Positions 24,755 to 33,875 of a stretch of 64,000 nucleotides of DNA are shown one piece after another (within the stretch, counting starts at the first letter, position 1; the number at the start of each line of letters is the position of its first letter). The translations under genes and the position numbers were made by a program. The notes below the pieces were generated by a model. The model searched no databases. It was not told where the DNA came from and saw only the letters and a list, made by a program, of their open reading frames with translations. Origin of the DNA: Vicinamibacterales bacterium (lineage in GTDB: Bacteria; Acidobacteriota; Vicinamibacteria; Vicinamibacterales; UBA2999); NCBI GenBank assembly GCA_041394705.1, contig JAWKHS010000003.1:124001-188000 (forward strand). Reading direction: 5' to 3'.

Positions 24755-27079
24755 TCAGAAGTCGAACAGGCGCGTGTACTTGACGATGAACGACCGGCCC
24801 AGCAGGTTGCCGTCGAGGTTCAGGTTCCGCGCCGAGCGCGTGTCCGGCGACGTGTCGCGCTGGTCGTTGTAGACCACGAACAGCCCGGTGCCGCTCCGGT
24901 TCAGGAGCGCCAGGCGGATGTTCGAGTTCACCGTGCCATTCTGGGCGTTGTACTGGACCAGCGCGGCCAGCGTCGCCAGCGGCGTGAACGAGTAGCCGAC
25001 GGTCACGGGCACCAGCGTGTTCACGAAGTTGCCGTAGCGGAGCTTGATGTCGGACCGCGTGATGCCGACGTTCGCCGTCAGCCGCGAGCCGACGCGCCCT
25101 TCGGCGTTCACCTGCCACTGCGTCCAGTCGCCGTCGTAGAACGTGCCCCAGGTGGGCACCACGGAGAAGTTCAGCGGCGCCGAGGGGTTGCTGAAGTACT
25201 CGAGCGACCAGTAGTGCCACTGGTAGAGTCCCGGCGGGATCACCACCCGCTTGCCGTCGGCGCCGTTGTAGATGGTGAAGGGCACCACCGGACGATCCTG
25301 CTCGCGGTCCACGCGCGCGCCCCACCGGCCGCCGGTGCGCGGCTGGATCTCCAGGAAGTGGTAGTGCCCGCGCATGGTCTGCACCTTGCCGTCCAGGCCC
25401 CAGTACCAGTTCTCGAAGATGTGGGGGGAGAAGCGCCGGACGTACGGGTACTTCTTCGGCTGGTAGTCCAGGAAGAAGCGATACGACCCGAAGTGGTAGC
25501 CCAGGTTGCGCGGCTGGTAGCCCACTTCCGGATTGAAGTTGTCGCCCACGCCCGCGTAGCCGATGTTGCCGTTGAACCAGCCCGGCTTGTTGTAGGTGTA
25601 GAAGATGCGGCCCGACTTGTCGGTGCCGCCCTTCCGCCGCGTGGCGGTCGCCTCGGGGCTCGTCGTGCCGGCCAGGAACATGAAGAGCTTGCCGTTGTCG
25701 CTGGTCTGCAGCGCGGTGTCGATGCCGTACGACCGGTTGTAGTTGTTGTCCCCGGCCGAGCTGCCCACGCCCTGGCGGTTCACGAAGATCGCGCCGACGT
25801 TGGACCGCCCGAATTCGCGCTGCACGCGCGACACGAAGAAGTTGTTGGCCGGCGCCACCAGCGCGTCCGTCCGCGCGTTCCGCGTCTCGCGCGTCTGCAT
25901 GTTGAGGACGCCGACGTTGTAGCTGCCGATCTTGCCGCTCACGCGGCCGCCGCCCAGGATGGGCGCTTCCAGGCCCGACTCGAAGCCGATGCGCCTGGAG
26001 AAGAAGAGCTCGATCTGCTGCGACGCGCCGAACTGGAAGATCGAGGCGTTCTCCAGGAAGAACGGCCGCTTCTCCGGGAAGAAGAGCTCGAAGCGGGTCA
26101 GGTTCACCTGCTCGTTGTCGGCCTCCACCTGCGCGAAGTCGGTGTTGACGGTGACGTCGGCGGTGAGGTTCGGCGTGATCCCCCACTTCACGTCGAGCCC
26201 GACGTCGCCCGTGGTGTCGGTGGGATCGGAGGCGAAGCGGTTGTCGCGCAGGTAGCGGCCGGCGACGTACGGCGTCACCTTGAGGTCGCGCCGCTGCGGC
26301 AGATCCAGGCCGTCGAGCTGGGCCGCGAGCGACACGCGCGTCAGGTTGTAGCCGCGGGGCACCGGCTGCAGGTAGACCTGCTCGTTCTTGCGCCGGATGT
26401 TCCGCATCGCGTTGAAGCCCCACGTGCGGCCCTGGCCCGGGTTGTAGCGCAGGGTCTTCAGGGGAATGGCCAGCTCGGTCTCCCAGCCGCGGGCCGTCAC
26501 CTGCGAGCGCACCGTCCAGTCCGCGTCCCAGTTGGCGTTGAAGGCGCCGAGGCCGCCGCGCGTCGAACCCCGGCCGCCCACGCCCGTGATCGCGGCCGAG
26601 CCCGTGGCGCCCTCGCCCGCCACCTGGCCGTCGTACTCGACGCCGGACGGGTTGGTGCCGAACACGAAGCCGTTCTGGTGGTCGTTGTAGGTGTCGAAGA
26701 TGAACTGGATCGAGTCCGAGTCGGTGAGGTCCGCGTCGCGCTTGCTCTGCGTGTAGACGATGGCGCTCGGGTCCGAATCGTAGGCGATGACGCCGATGTA
26801 GAGGGTCTGCGAGTCGAAGGCGAGACGCACCTCGGTGCGCTCGGTGGCCGGCTCGCCCTGGCGGGGGTCCTGCTGCACGAAGTCGCCGTAGGGCTCGACC
26901 CCGTTCCAGGCGTCGTCGTCGACGACGCCGTCCACCCGCGGCGCCGGGCCGGTCAGACGGGTCGCGCGGAGCGCGCGGACCGCGCCCTGGCCCGGCTGGG
27001 CCTGGGCGGCGGTGACGGAAGCGGCGGCGAGGACGGAGGCGAGAACCAGCGCGCGGCGGCAGTCGGTCGAGTGCAACAT
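24755..27079 (-). CDS. Secreted DUF5916 protein with CBM9-like domain
   Basis: 774 residues with a signal peptide cleaved near AQAQ. The N-terminal part (about 35-230) has the CBM9/DOMON-like pattern seen in this family: APRVDGVVDDDAWNGV, TEVRLAFDSQTLYIGV and FDTYNDHQNGFVFGTNP. The rest (about 240-774) is the DUF5916 region, rich in amphipathic strands and ending SFIVKYTRLFDF with terminal Phe, as outer-membrane barrels do. Motifs such as VNTDFAQVEADNEQVNLTRFELFFPEKRPFFLE are family hallmarks. The function of DUF5916 is unknown; an outer-membrane barrel with a ligand-binding domain is the best description. A paralogue at 27818 shares the same layout. Confidence 0.85.
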   Translation of the reverse strand: MLHSTDCRRALVLASVLAAASVTAAQAQPGQGAVRALRATRLTGPAPRVDGVVDDDAWNGVEPYGDFVQQDPRQGEPATERTEVRLAFDSQTLYIGVIAYDSDPSAIVYTQSKRDADLTDSDSIQFIFDTYNDHQNGFVFGTNPSGVEYDGQVAGEGATGSAAITGVGGRGSTRGGLGAFNANWDADWTVRSQVTARGWETELAIPLKTLRYNPGQGRTWGFNAMRNIRRKNEQVYLQPVPRGYNLTRVSLAAQLDGLDLPQRRDLKVTPYVAGRYLRDNRFASDPTDTTGDVGLDVKWGITPNLTADVTVNTDFAQVEADNEQVNLTRFELFFPEKRPFFLENASIFQFGASQQIELFFSRRIGFESGLEAPILGGGRVSGKIGSYNVGVLNMQTRETRNARTDALVAPANNFFVSRVQREFGRSNVGAIFVNRQGVGSSAGDNNYNRSYGIDTALQTSDNGKLFMFLAGTTSPEATATRRKGGTDKSGRIFYTYNKPGWFNGNIGYAGVGDNFNPEVGYQPRNLGYHFGSYRFFLDYQPKKYPYVRRFSPHIFENWYWGLDGKVQTMRGHYHFLEIQPRTGGRWGARVDREQDRPVVPFTIYNGADGKRVVIPPGLYQWHYWSLEYFSNPSAPLNFSVVPTWGTFYDGDWTQWQVNAEGRVGSRLTANVGITRSDIKLRYGNFVNTLVPVTVGYSFTPLATLAALVQYNAQNGTVNSNIRLALLNRSGTGLFVVYNDQRDTSPDTRSARNLNLDGNLLGRSFIVKYTRLFDF

Positions 27080-27126
27080 CTTCGGTAGGGCCCGCAGGGA
27101 GAAGAGGGGAGAAATCGGACGCGTAG

Positions 27127-27132
27127 AGTGTA
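27127..27132 (-). promoter_or_regulatory. -10-like TACACT upstream of DUF5916 gene 1
   Basis: On the minus strand TACACT lies about 48 bases before ATG 27079, suggesting this paralogue has its own promoter, separate from the GNAT gene upstream. Confidence 0.4.
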
Positions 27133-27261
27133 GCGCGTCGGGCCGCCCGGTGACCGTTCACGGCCCACCGGCGCCAGGCGAGCGGCAGAGCTTCAGCCGG
27201 GCCGGCCCGGGGCTCGCCGGGCCGTGGGTGCCCGGGAGGCGGGGGCGCCCGGGACGCCGTC

Positions 27262-27756
27262 TCAGCGTTCCAGGAAGCGCTGCAGGAACATCAGGTCGAG
27301 CCAGCGGCCGAACTTGAAGCCGACCTGGCGGAAGTGCGCCACCTTCTCGAAGCCGAGCCGCTCGTGGAAGCGTCGCGAGGCGTCGTTCTCGGCGTCGACA
27401 CCCGCGATCATCACGTGCTTGCCCAGCGCGGCCGCGCGGGCGATCAGGGGCCGCATGAGCGCGCCGCCCACGCCCTGGCCGCGGCAATCCGCGCGCACGT
27501 GCACGCTGTGCTCCACGGTGAAGCGGTAGCCCGGCCACTGCCGGAAGTCACCGAAGCTGGCGAAGCCGGCGATGCCCCGGTCGTCCTCGGCGACGATCAC
27601 GGGGTAGCCGAGCGCCTGGCGCTGGAGGAACCAGGCCGTGTGGGCCTCGAGCGTCGCCGGCTCCTCGCGGTAGATGGCGGTGGAGGTCGCCATCACGTCG
27701 TTGTAGATCGCGAGGATGCCCGGGACGTCGTCCTCGCCTGCATCACGGATGTCCAT
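27262..27756 (-). CDS. GNAT acetyltransferase, phosphinothricin/methionine sulfoximine acetyltransferase-like
   Basis: 164 residues, GGAGGCGGAGGCG before the ATG. It begins IRDAGEDDVPGILAIYNDV and keeps the PAT/MddA series: AIYREEPATLEAHTAWF, VEHSVHVRADCRGQGVGGALM (acetyl-CoA loop RGQGVG), MIAGVDAENDASRRFHERLGF and VGFKFGRWLDLMFLQRFL. This subfamily acetylates phosphinothricin, methionine sulfoximine or methionine sulfone; resistance and metabolic roles are both known. It sits between two DUF5916 paralogues on the same strand. Confidence 0.88.
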   Translation of the reverse strand: MDIRDAGEDDVPGILAIYNDVMATSTAIYREEPATLEAHTAWFLQRQALGYPVIVAEDDRGIAGFASFGDFRQWPGYRFTVEHSVHVRADCRGQGVGGALMRPLIARAAALGKHVMIAGVDAENDASRRFHERLGFEKVAHFRQVGFKFGRWLDLMFLQRFLER

Positions 27757-27817
27757 CGCCTCCGCCTCCGTCGCCAGGGAGACGGTACCACGGCCGGGCC
27801 GCCGCCGGCCGGACGCG

Positions 27818-30193
27818 CTAGAAGTCGAAGAGCCGCGTGTACTTCACGATGAACGACCGGCCCACCGTGTCGTAGGACGTCGTCGCGAGGTTGTCGCGCC
27901 GGTCGTTGTAGACGACGAAGAGCCCGGTCCCCGACCGGTTCAGGAGCGCCAGGCGCACGTTGGCCGAATACAGCCCGGACTGCCCGTTGTACTGCGCGAG
28001 GACCGACAGGCTGGCGAGCGGCGTGAACGCGTAGCTGGCCTTCACCGGGACCAGGTTCGTGACGAACGCGCCGCCGGGGAGCGAGACGTCCTGCCGCGTC
28101 CAGCCCACGCTGGTCGTGGTCCTGGCGTTCAGCCGGTAGTCGCTCGTGAACTCGACCGCGTTGTAATCGCCGTCGTAGTACTTGCCGACGCGCACCCGGA
28201 AGGTGGCCGTCACCGGCGCGCTCGGGTTGTGGTTGTACTCGAAGGCGTTCTGCCACCAGGTGTACGTGCCCGGCGGGATGGCCACGCGCTTGCCGTCCTT
28301 GTTGAAGACCACGAACGGCGCGAGCGGCACGTCCTGGTTGCGGTCGGTGAACCACCCGAATCGGCCGCCCTGCTGCGGCTGCACCTCGAGGGTGTGGATG
28401 TGCATCGCCGAGGTCTGCAGCTGGTTGTCCCGGCAGGTCGGGTCGTTCGAGTGGCCGCACCAGCTGTAGTAGGCGTTGTAGGAGTAGTGCGGAGCGAAGC
28501 GCCGGATGAACTTCAGGCGCGGCGGCAGGTTCTTCGGCTGGGGCTGGTAGAAGACGCGGAACTCGGGACGCCAGAACCCGGCCCGCGGCAGGAAGCCCAC
28601 CTCGGGGTTGAAGTTCGCGTCCACCTGCGACATGCCGCCGGACACCTGCCACAGGTTGTTCGTGAAGTTGTAGAAGGCCCGGCTCGCGTAGCCGCTGCCC
28701 CGCACGCGGCGGTCCGGGGCGTCGGTGGGCGAGTCGGTGCGGGCCACGAAGGCGGCGAAGCGCTGGTTCCGCGACAACTGGATGTTCGCGTCGAGCCCGT
28801 AGGACCGGTTCCACCCGGCGAACTGCCCGCGCGTCGTGTCGGTCAGGCCGGAGACGTGCTTGCCGATGAAGACGGCGCCGTAGTTCGAGCGCCCCACTTC
28901 CTTCTGCAGGCGGACGACGCTGAAGTTCGCGTCGGGGGCCACGAGGCGTCCCGTGAAGTCGGCCTTGTCGCGCGTCTGGATGTCGAGGAGGCCGATGTTC
29001 CATCCGCCGCCGAGCTTGCCGCTCAGGCGGCCGCCGCCCAGGATGTCGATGGGCGCGCCGGTGGACGACAGGCCGATCCGGCGCGTGAAGAACATGTCGA
29101 TGGCCTGTGGCGCGCCGAACTGGAAGGTCGAGGCGTTTTCGAGGAAGAACGGCCGCTTCTCCGGGAAGAACTGGTCGAAGCGGGTGAGGTTCACCTGCTC
29201 GTCGTCCGCTTCCACCTGCGCGAAGTCCGTGTTCACCGTGAGATCGAGCGTCAGGGACGGCCGCACCCCCCACTTCAGCTCCCCGCCGACGTCGGCCGTG
29301 GTGTCGACCTGGTTGGTCGTGCGCGTGAAGTCCTTGTTGCCCGAGCCCAGCACGTAGGGGATGACCTTGACGTCGCGGCGCGACGAGAGATGGAGGCCCG
29401 TGAGCTTCGCCGCCATGGAGACGCGGTAGATGTCGAAGCCGCGCGGGATCGGCGCCAGGAACGTCTGCTCGTTCTTGTGGCGGATGTTCCGCAGCACGTT
29501 GATGCCCCACGTGCGGTCGTCGCCGGTCGCATAGCGCAGGGTCTTCAGCGGGATCGCCATCTCGGCTTCCCAGCCCCGCTCGGTGACGCTGGCCTTCACC
29601 GTCCAGTCGCCGTCCCAGTTGGGGTTGAAGGCGCTGATGTTGCCGCGCTGCACGCCGCCGCCGCCCTGGCCCGGCGCGGCGATGCCGCTCGTCTGTCCCT
29701 CCTGCGCCACCTGGCCGTCGTACTCGATGCCGATCGGGTTGGTGCCGAAGACGAACGCGTTCTGGCTGTCGTTGAAGGTGTCGAGCACCATGATCACCGA
29801 GTCGGTATCGGTGAGCGACGAGTCGCGCTTCGCCTGCGACACGATGATCTTCGACGGATCGCGGTCGAAGCACACGAATCCGACGTACACGTGTGTCTTG
29901 CTGAACAGCACGCGCACCTCGGTGTCCTCGGTGGCGGGCTGCCCCTGGGCCGGGTCCTGCTGGATGAAAGACCTGAACGGGGTCACCGTCTGCCAGACGG
30001 CCTCGGTGACCTTGCCGTCGATCGTCGGGGGCGCGGCGTCGTCGGGGAGCACGCCGCCCCTCGCGGTCGGACGGCTCGCCTCCGGGCCTTGGGCGGAGAG
30101 CGCTGCCGTGGAGACGAGCGCGAGGAGGATCACGGCGAGGAGCGACGTGCCCGTGCGGACACGTCGCTCAGAACACGAATGCGTGCGGGACAT
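27818..30193 (-). CDS. Secreted DUF5916 protein with CBM9-like domain, paralogue 2
   Basis: 791 residues. ATG 30193 is chosen because it opens the signal peptide (SLLAVILLALVSTAALSAQ); the longer open frame upstream is antisense to nothing coding and runs through a hairpin. Same layout as the 24755 protein: PPTIDGKVTEAVWQTV, FDRDPSKIIVSQAKRDSSLTD, NAFVFGTNPIGIEYDG, then the barrel ending SFIVKYTRLFDF, identical in the last 12 residues. It has a pair of cysteines (in CGHSNDPTC) not present in the other copy. The two flank a GNAT gene, which points to an old duplication. Confidence 0.85.
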   Translation of the reverse strand: MSRTHSCSERRVRTGTSLLAVILLALVSTAALSAQGPEASRPTARGGVLPDDAAPPTIDGKVTEAVWQTVTPFRSFIQQDPAQGQPATEDTEVRVLFSKTHVYVGFVCFDRDPSKIIVSQAKRDSSLTDTDSVIMVLDTFNDSQNAFVFGTNPIGIEYDGQVAQEGQTSGIAAPGQGGGGVQRGNISAFNPNWDGDWTVKASVTERGWEAEMAIPLKTLRYATGDDRTWGINVLRNIRHKNEQTFLAPIPRGFDIYRVSMAAKLTGLHLSSRRDVKVIPYVLGSGNKDFTRTTNQVDTTADVGGELKWGVRPSLTLDLTVNTDFAQVEADDEQVNLTRFDQFFPEKRPFFLENASTFQFGAPQAIDMFFTRRIGLSSTGAPIDILGGGRLSGKLGGGWNIGLLDIQTRDKADFTGRLVAPDANFSVVRLQKEVGRSNYGAVFIGKHVSGLTDTTRGQFAGWNRSYGLDANIQLSRNQRFAAFVARTDSPTDAPDRRVRGSGYASRAFYNFTNNLWQVSGGMSQVDANFNPEVGFLPRAGFWRPEFRVFYQPQPKNLPPRLKFIRRFAPHYSYNAYYSWCGHSNDPTCRDNQLQTSAMHIHTLEVQPQQGGRFGWFTDRNQDVPLAPFVVFNKDGKRVAIPPGTYTWWQNAFEYNHNPSAPVTATFRVRVGKYYDGDYNAVEFTSDYRLNARTTTSVGWTRQDVSLPGGAFVTNLVPVKASYAFTPLASLSVLAQYNGQSGLYSANVRLALLNRSGTGLFVVYNDRRDNLATTSYDTVGRSFIVKYTRLFDF

Positions 30194-30203
30194 GCAAACA
30201 ACA

Positions 30204-30209
30204 AGGGTA
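30204..30209 (-). promoter_or_regulatory. -10-like TACCCT before DUF5916 gene 2
   Basis: Minus-strand TACCCT ends ten bases before ATG 30193; no Shine-Dalgarno sequence. Confidence 0.4.
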
Positions 30210-30263
30210 GCGCACAAGCCCAGCCGTAACGCCGCCCCTGAGGCAATTTGTCGCAGGCAGTTC

Positions 30264-30294
30264 GTGACATCGCGAGACACGCTCGCGGTGTCAC
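30264..30294 (-). terminator. 13-bp hairpin between copper receptor and DUF5916 gene
   Basis: GTGACATCGCGAG (30264-30276) and CTCGCGGTGTCAC (30282-30294) pair along 13 positions (one wobble) with a 5-base loop. It begins 13 bases after the receptor stop. No T tract follows. It is either the receptor terminator or an operator for the downstream gene. Confidence 0.55.
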
Positions 30295-30306
30295 GCGAGT
30301 CGCGCG

Positions 30307-32604
30307 CTAGAACTTCCAGCTCGCGTTGAGGAACAGGTTGCGTCCCGGCTCGGCGACGCGGATGCCGGAGCGGAACGGATCGCGCTGGAACGACAGGTGC
30401 TCGACGTAGTAGGCGTCGAACAGGTTCGCCACGCCCGCGGCCACCGACACCCTGCCTCGGCGCAGGCCGGCCGTGAGGTTGGCCACCGCGTACGCCGGAG
30501 TCGGGGCTTCGCCCAGGCTGGCGTCCACGCGAGACTGGCGCGCGCTGCCCACGCCTTCCAGCTCCGCGAACAGCCGGCCGTCGTCGACCCGCGCCCGCAG
30601 CCGGACGCGCAGGGGAGGGGTCTCGGCCAGGTCGCGGCTGGTCACGCCGAGATCGGCGCGCGGGGTCATCGTGCCGCGCACGTACGACACGTCCCCGGAG
30701 AGCGAGAGCGGGCGCCGCACCGTGACCGAGCCGCTGGCCTCGAGTCCCCGCTGCCGGGCATCGACGTTGACGTACGACCGGGCCGCCGCGTTCATCACGC
30801 CGGGCACCATCGACAGGCGCCGTGCCATGGAGACGGCCACGTAGTCGTCGATGCGGTTCATGTAGGCGTTCGCCGTGACGGTGGCCCGCGGACGCTGCAC
30901 CGTCATGGACAGGTCCACGCCGGTGTTCCTGGACGGCGCCAGATCGGGGTTGCCGACCCAGTCGCTGCCCGTCCGCCGCAGGGCGAAGTAGCGTTCGTTC
31001 GCCTCGGCCACCCGCGCGGTGTGACCGAGCGAGGCCGCCATCGTCACGGCGGCGCCGGCCTGCCAGGACAGCTTCACGCGCCCTGACGGCAGGATATCGG
31101 TGCGCGAGGTGGTGTCGGTCGCGTGATAGGCCGTGAAGAGCGCCAGGTTCGCCTTGGCGGCGTCGGCGGCCGAGACCACGCGGTCGAGACGGCCGCCCAG
31201 ATCCAGCGACACGCGCGTGCCCAGCGGGCGGGCGTGTTCCACGAAGGCGCCCACGGCGTCGATGTTCACGTCCGGGATCGAGTACTGCGGCGCGTAGGCC
31301 GCCATGGCCATCGACGTCTCGGTGTTCCAGTTGCGCCGATAGGCCTCGCCGCCCACCGTGGTGCGTCCGACGACGGCCTCGACGCGCCCGCCCGCCGTGA
31401 GCGTCGTCGCGTCCGTGCCCATCGAGTAGCCGCGCGGCGCCGTCGCCGACGAGACGCGGTAGGCGTCGGTCATCCAGTGATCCACGACGGCCCAGCTGAC
31501 TTGCGCCTTGAGGCCGGCCAGCGCACCGCCCGCCGGCGCCTGGTAGTTCACGGCCGCGCGGTCCGCGTTGTCGAAGACCGCGTCCATCTGCAGGTACGGG
31601 TAGAGCGTGTGGTCGGTCCGCTGCCGCGTGTAGGTGGCTTCCATCTGGTGCCCGTCCGCCGGCGTCCACGCCATCCGCCCCCACAGCGTGGCCGCGCGGA
31701 AGGCGTCGGAGTCCGCGGCGCCGGCGCGGTAGTTGACGCCCTCGGTGAACGCGTGGCCGCGGCCGTCGCGATAGGGGGCCGACTGCCGGTACGACGAGCC
31801 GGCCAGGGCCGACACGCGAGGCCCTCCGTACGACGCCGTGAGCGACGGGTTCACGAATCCGTAGGACCCGACGCCGAGCGAGGTCGTCGCGTGCCAGCCG
31901 GTGTCAGGCCGCCGCGTCACGACGTTCACCACGCCGCCAAGGCTGCCCTGGTGGCGCACGTCGAATGGCCCCTTGCCGACGTCCACCCGCTCCACTTCGG
32001 AGAAGTCGACGTGGAAGGCCGGCGGGTCCATGTGGTTCGGGCAGGCGCCGTACACCCGCTGGCCGTCGATGAGGACGTTCAGGTCGCGGCTCTGGAGGCC
32101 GCGCAGGACGACGTCACTGGCGATGCCGCCCTTGCGCAGCTTCCAGAGGCCCGACTCGTCGGCCAGCAGCTCGCCGACGTCGCGGGCCGGGCTCTCACGA
32201 ACCTGGGTGGCCTCCACGCTCTCGCGCGGAATGGCGCCCGACACCGTGACCGTCTCGCGCACGGCCATTGGATCCAGCGTGACCGTCACGCGCGCGTCGT
32301 CGCCGGCGGCGAGCACGACGTCCTCGATCACACGCGGGGCCAGCCCCGGGAAGTCGACCCGCAGCGTGTACGCGCCCGGCGGCACGCGGTCGAGGACGAA
32401 CGCCCCGAGCGAATCGCTGGTGCCGCGGATCTCGCGCGCCGACACCCGGTCGACGAGGACGAGCGTGGCATGGGGCAGCCGCGCACCGTCGCTCGTCGCA
32501 ACGGTGCCGGCGAGCGTGCCGGTCGCCGGCTGTGCGCCGATCGGCGCGACGAATGACGACAGCGCGAACAGGGCCGCACCCGCGGACCTCAACAGGTTTC
32601 TCAT
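30307..32604 (-). CDS. TonB-dependent copper receptor (OprC/NosA-like) with N-terminal carboxypeptidase-regulatory domain
   Basis: 765 residues. Signal peptide to about 24, then a carboxypeptidase regulatory-like beta-sandwich (25-112), a TonB plug (about 113-232) and a 22-strand-type barrel ending ASWKF. In the plug C188-P-N-H-M192 follows VLIDGQRVYGA, and in the barrel H319-Q-M321 follows PADG. The CxxxM and HxM pair is exactly the copper site described for Pseudomonas OprC, and the neighbouring LYPYLQMDA...DN segment also fits NosA/OprC. So import of Cu across the outer membrane is well supported. The added N-terminal sandwich is typical of Acidobacteria/Bacteroidetes receptors. A Cys-rich exported protein is encoded 90 bases upstream on the same strand. 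Confidence 0.88.
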   Translation of the reverse strand: MRNLLRSAGAALFALSSFVAPIGAQPATGTLAGTVATSDGARLPHATLVLVDRVSAREIRGTSDSLGAFVLDRVPPGAYTLRVDFPGLAPRVIEDVVLAAGDDARVTVTLDPMAVRETVTVSGAIPRESVEATQVRESPARDVGELLADESGLWKLRKGGIASDVVLRGLQSRDLNVLIDGQRVYGACPNHMDPPAFHVDFSEVERVDVGKGPFDVRHQGSLGGVVNVVTRRPDTGWHATTSLGVGSYGFVNPSLTASYGGPRVSALAGSSYRQSAPYRDGRGHAFTEGVNYRAGAADSDAFRAATLWGRMAWTPADGHQMEATYTRQRTDHTLYPYLQMDAVFDNADRAAVNYQAPAGGALAGLKAQVSWAVVDHWMTDAYRVSSATAPRGYSMGTDATTLTAGGRVEAVVGRTTVGGEAYRRNWNTETSMAMAAYAPQYSIPDVNIDAVGAFVEHARPLGTRVSLDLGGRLDRVVSAADAAKANLALFTAYHATDTTSRTDILPSGRVKLSWQAGAAVTMAASLGHTARVAEANERYFALRRTGSDWVGNPDLAPSRNTGVDLSMTVQRPRATVTANAYMNRIDDYVAVSMARRLSMVPGVMNAAARSYVNVDARQRGLEASGSVTVRRPLSLSGDVSYVRGTMTPRADLGVTSRDLAETPPLRVRLRARVDDGRLFAELEGVGSARQSRVDASLGEAPTPAYAVANLTAGLRRGRVSVAAGVANLFDAYYVEHLSFQRDPFRSGIRVAEPGRNLFLNASWKF

Positions 32605-32694
32605 GACGATCCCTTTCCGTTCCGGAGACGACGAGGCGGGACCCTCTCCACCCGGGACGGCCGAGCGGCTCGTGGGGTGGGCGGAGTCCAGGCG

Positions 32695-33015
32695 CTACGA
32701 CGCCCGGGCGCCGGGGGGACGGTCGATGGGGAAGGGGAAGCCGACGGACGGGAGGGCCGATCCCATCGTCGCCGGCGCAGGCGCCGAGGTGGGGCAGGCG
32801 AACGGCGTGGCCGCGGGCACGGTCGCGGCCGCTGTCAGCGGCAGGGGCGCGACCGGGGTGCCGTGGTCGCACGGACACGGCGCCGTCAGGCACGGAAGAT
32901 CGGAGGAGGGCGTGCCGGCCATGGGGCACGGCTCCGGCGGTTCGGCCAGACCGGCGGCCACGAGGCCGGGCGTGAGCCCGACCGCGAGCGCGAGGAGCAG
33001 CGACACGACCCGCAT
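32695..33015 (-). CDS. Small secreted Cys-rich protein, likely copper-binding
   Basis: 106 residues. ATG 33015 is preferred to the GTG just before it. A signal peptide runs to about residue 23. The mature part has C30-P-M32, then C42, C47, C49 with H51, and C74, in a Pro/Ala-rich low-complexity chain with no recognisable fold. It lies immediately upstream of the OprC-like copper receptor gene, same strand, in the position where receptor operons carry periplasmic partners. I infer a copper-binding or sensing peptide. It matches no family I know. Confidence 0.6.
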   Translation of the reverse strand: MRVVSLLLALAVGLTPGLVAAGLAEPPEPCPMAGTPSSDLPCLTAPCPCDHGTPVAPLPLTAAATVPAATPFACPTSAPAPATMGSALPSVGFPFPIDRPPGARAS

Positions 33016-33163
33016 CACCGGGACCGTGTGCAGGCCGGGTGCCAGCCGTGCCTATCGGAATGGCGCGCCGATCGCGGGCGGCCGGTCCGGTGCCGGCGGA
33101 GAGGGACGCCGGGGGCGGGGATTTCTCCCCCGGGACGCGCCGGCGCGAGGAGGCGGGGCGGAG

Positions 33164-33808
33164 CTACTGCCTGGCGACGGCCGGGTTCACATAGGGCTTG
33201 AGGACGCGATCGGGATCGGGCCGCACGCTCAGGTAGTCCACGAACTCGGGGATGTCGGACCAGCCGTGGGGCACGCCGGCGGGGATGATGACGATGTCGC
33301 CGACCTTCACGTCGCGCTTCACCACGCCGGCGCCGCCGATTCGTCCGCTGCAGGAGGGGCCGTTCAGGGTGGTGGTCACGGCGCTGTCGGGCGCCGACAT
33401 GCGGCCGTTGACGATCGTGCCGCCCGTGATCAGGGTGCCGCCGCCGCCCACGATGATGTAGGTCTCGGTCTGGTGGACGTGGGCGATCCCGGTGCCGGCC
33501 GTGTCGGTGGGGTTCGCGACCTGCTGGCCGCAGGCCGGCTGCTGCGCGGCGGCGGACGCGGCCGCTGGTCCGGCGGCGCCGGGTGCGCGGCGGGTGGTGC
33601 CGCGGTGCACGATGCCCACCTGCTCGTTCAGCTTGCCGACGTCCACGCTGACGATCTGGCGGTCCACGCCCGGGAGGGCGTTCACCTTCTTCACGTCGGC
33701 ATCGGAGATGAAGGTCGCGGCCTTCGGGCCCATGTTCTCCACCTGGGCCCAGGCGGTGTGGCTGCCCGCGGCGAGCGCGAGCAGCACGGCAGGAAGCGTC
33801 GTGCGCAT
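33164..33808 (-). CDS. Secreted cupin-domain protein
   Basis: 214 residues. ATG 33808 follows GGAGGG at eight bases and opens a signal peptide (to AWAQ). Residues about 70-200 contain the cupin pattern: AHVHQTETYIIVGGGGTL (metal-binding HxH...E) and GDIVIIPAGVPHGWSDI (second motif with His). A Pro/Ala/Gln linker with a Cys at about 91 precedes it, and another Cys sits in GPSCSGR. No enzyme activity can be assigned; secreted cupins of this kind are frequent in Acidobacteria. It may share a transcript with the Cys-rich gene downstream (148-base gap). Confidence 0.8.
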   Translation of the reverse strand: MRTTLPAVLLALAAGSHTAWAQVENMGPKAATFISDADVKKVNALPGVDRQIVSVDVGKLNEQVGIVHRGTTRRAPGAAGPAAASAAAQQPACGQQVANPTDTAGTGIAHVHQTETYIIVGGGGTLITGGTIVNGRMSAPDSAVTTTLNGPSCSGRIGGAGVVKRDVKVGDIVIIPAGVPHGWSDIPEFVDYLSVRPDPDRVLKPYVNPAVARQ

Positions 33809-33875
33809 CGGGTGTCCCTCCGGCCCGGGATAGTAGCCCGTTCCGGCCCGGGCGGGGGACACGCGGCCGGCGCCC

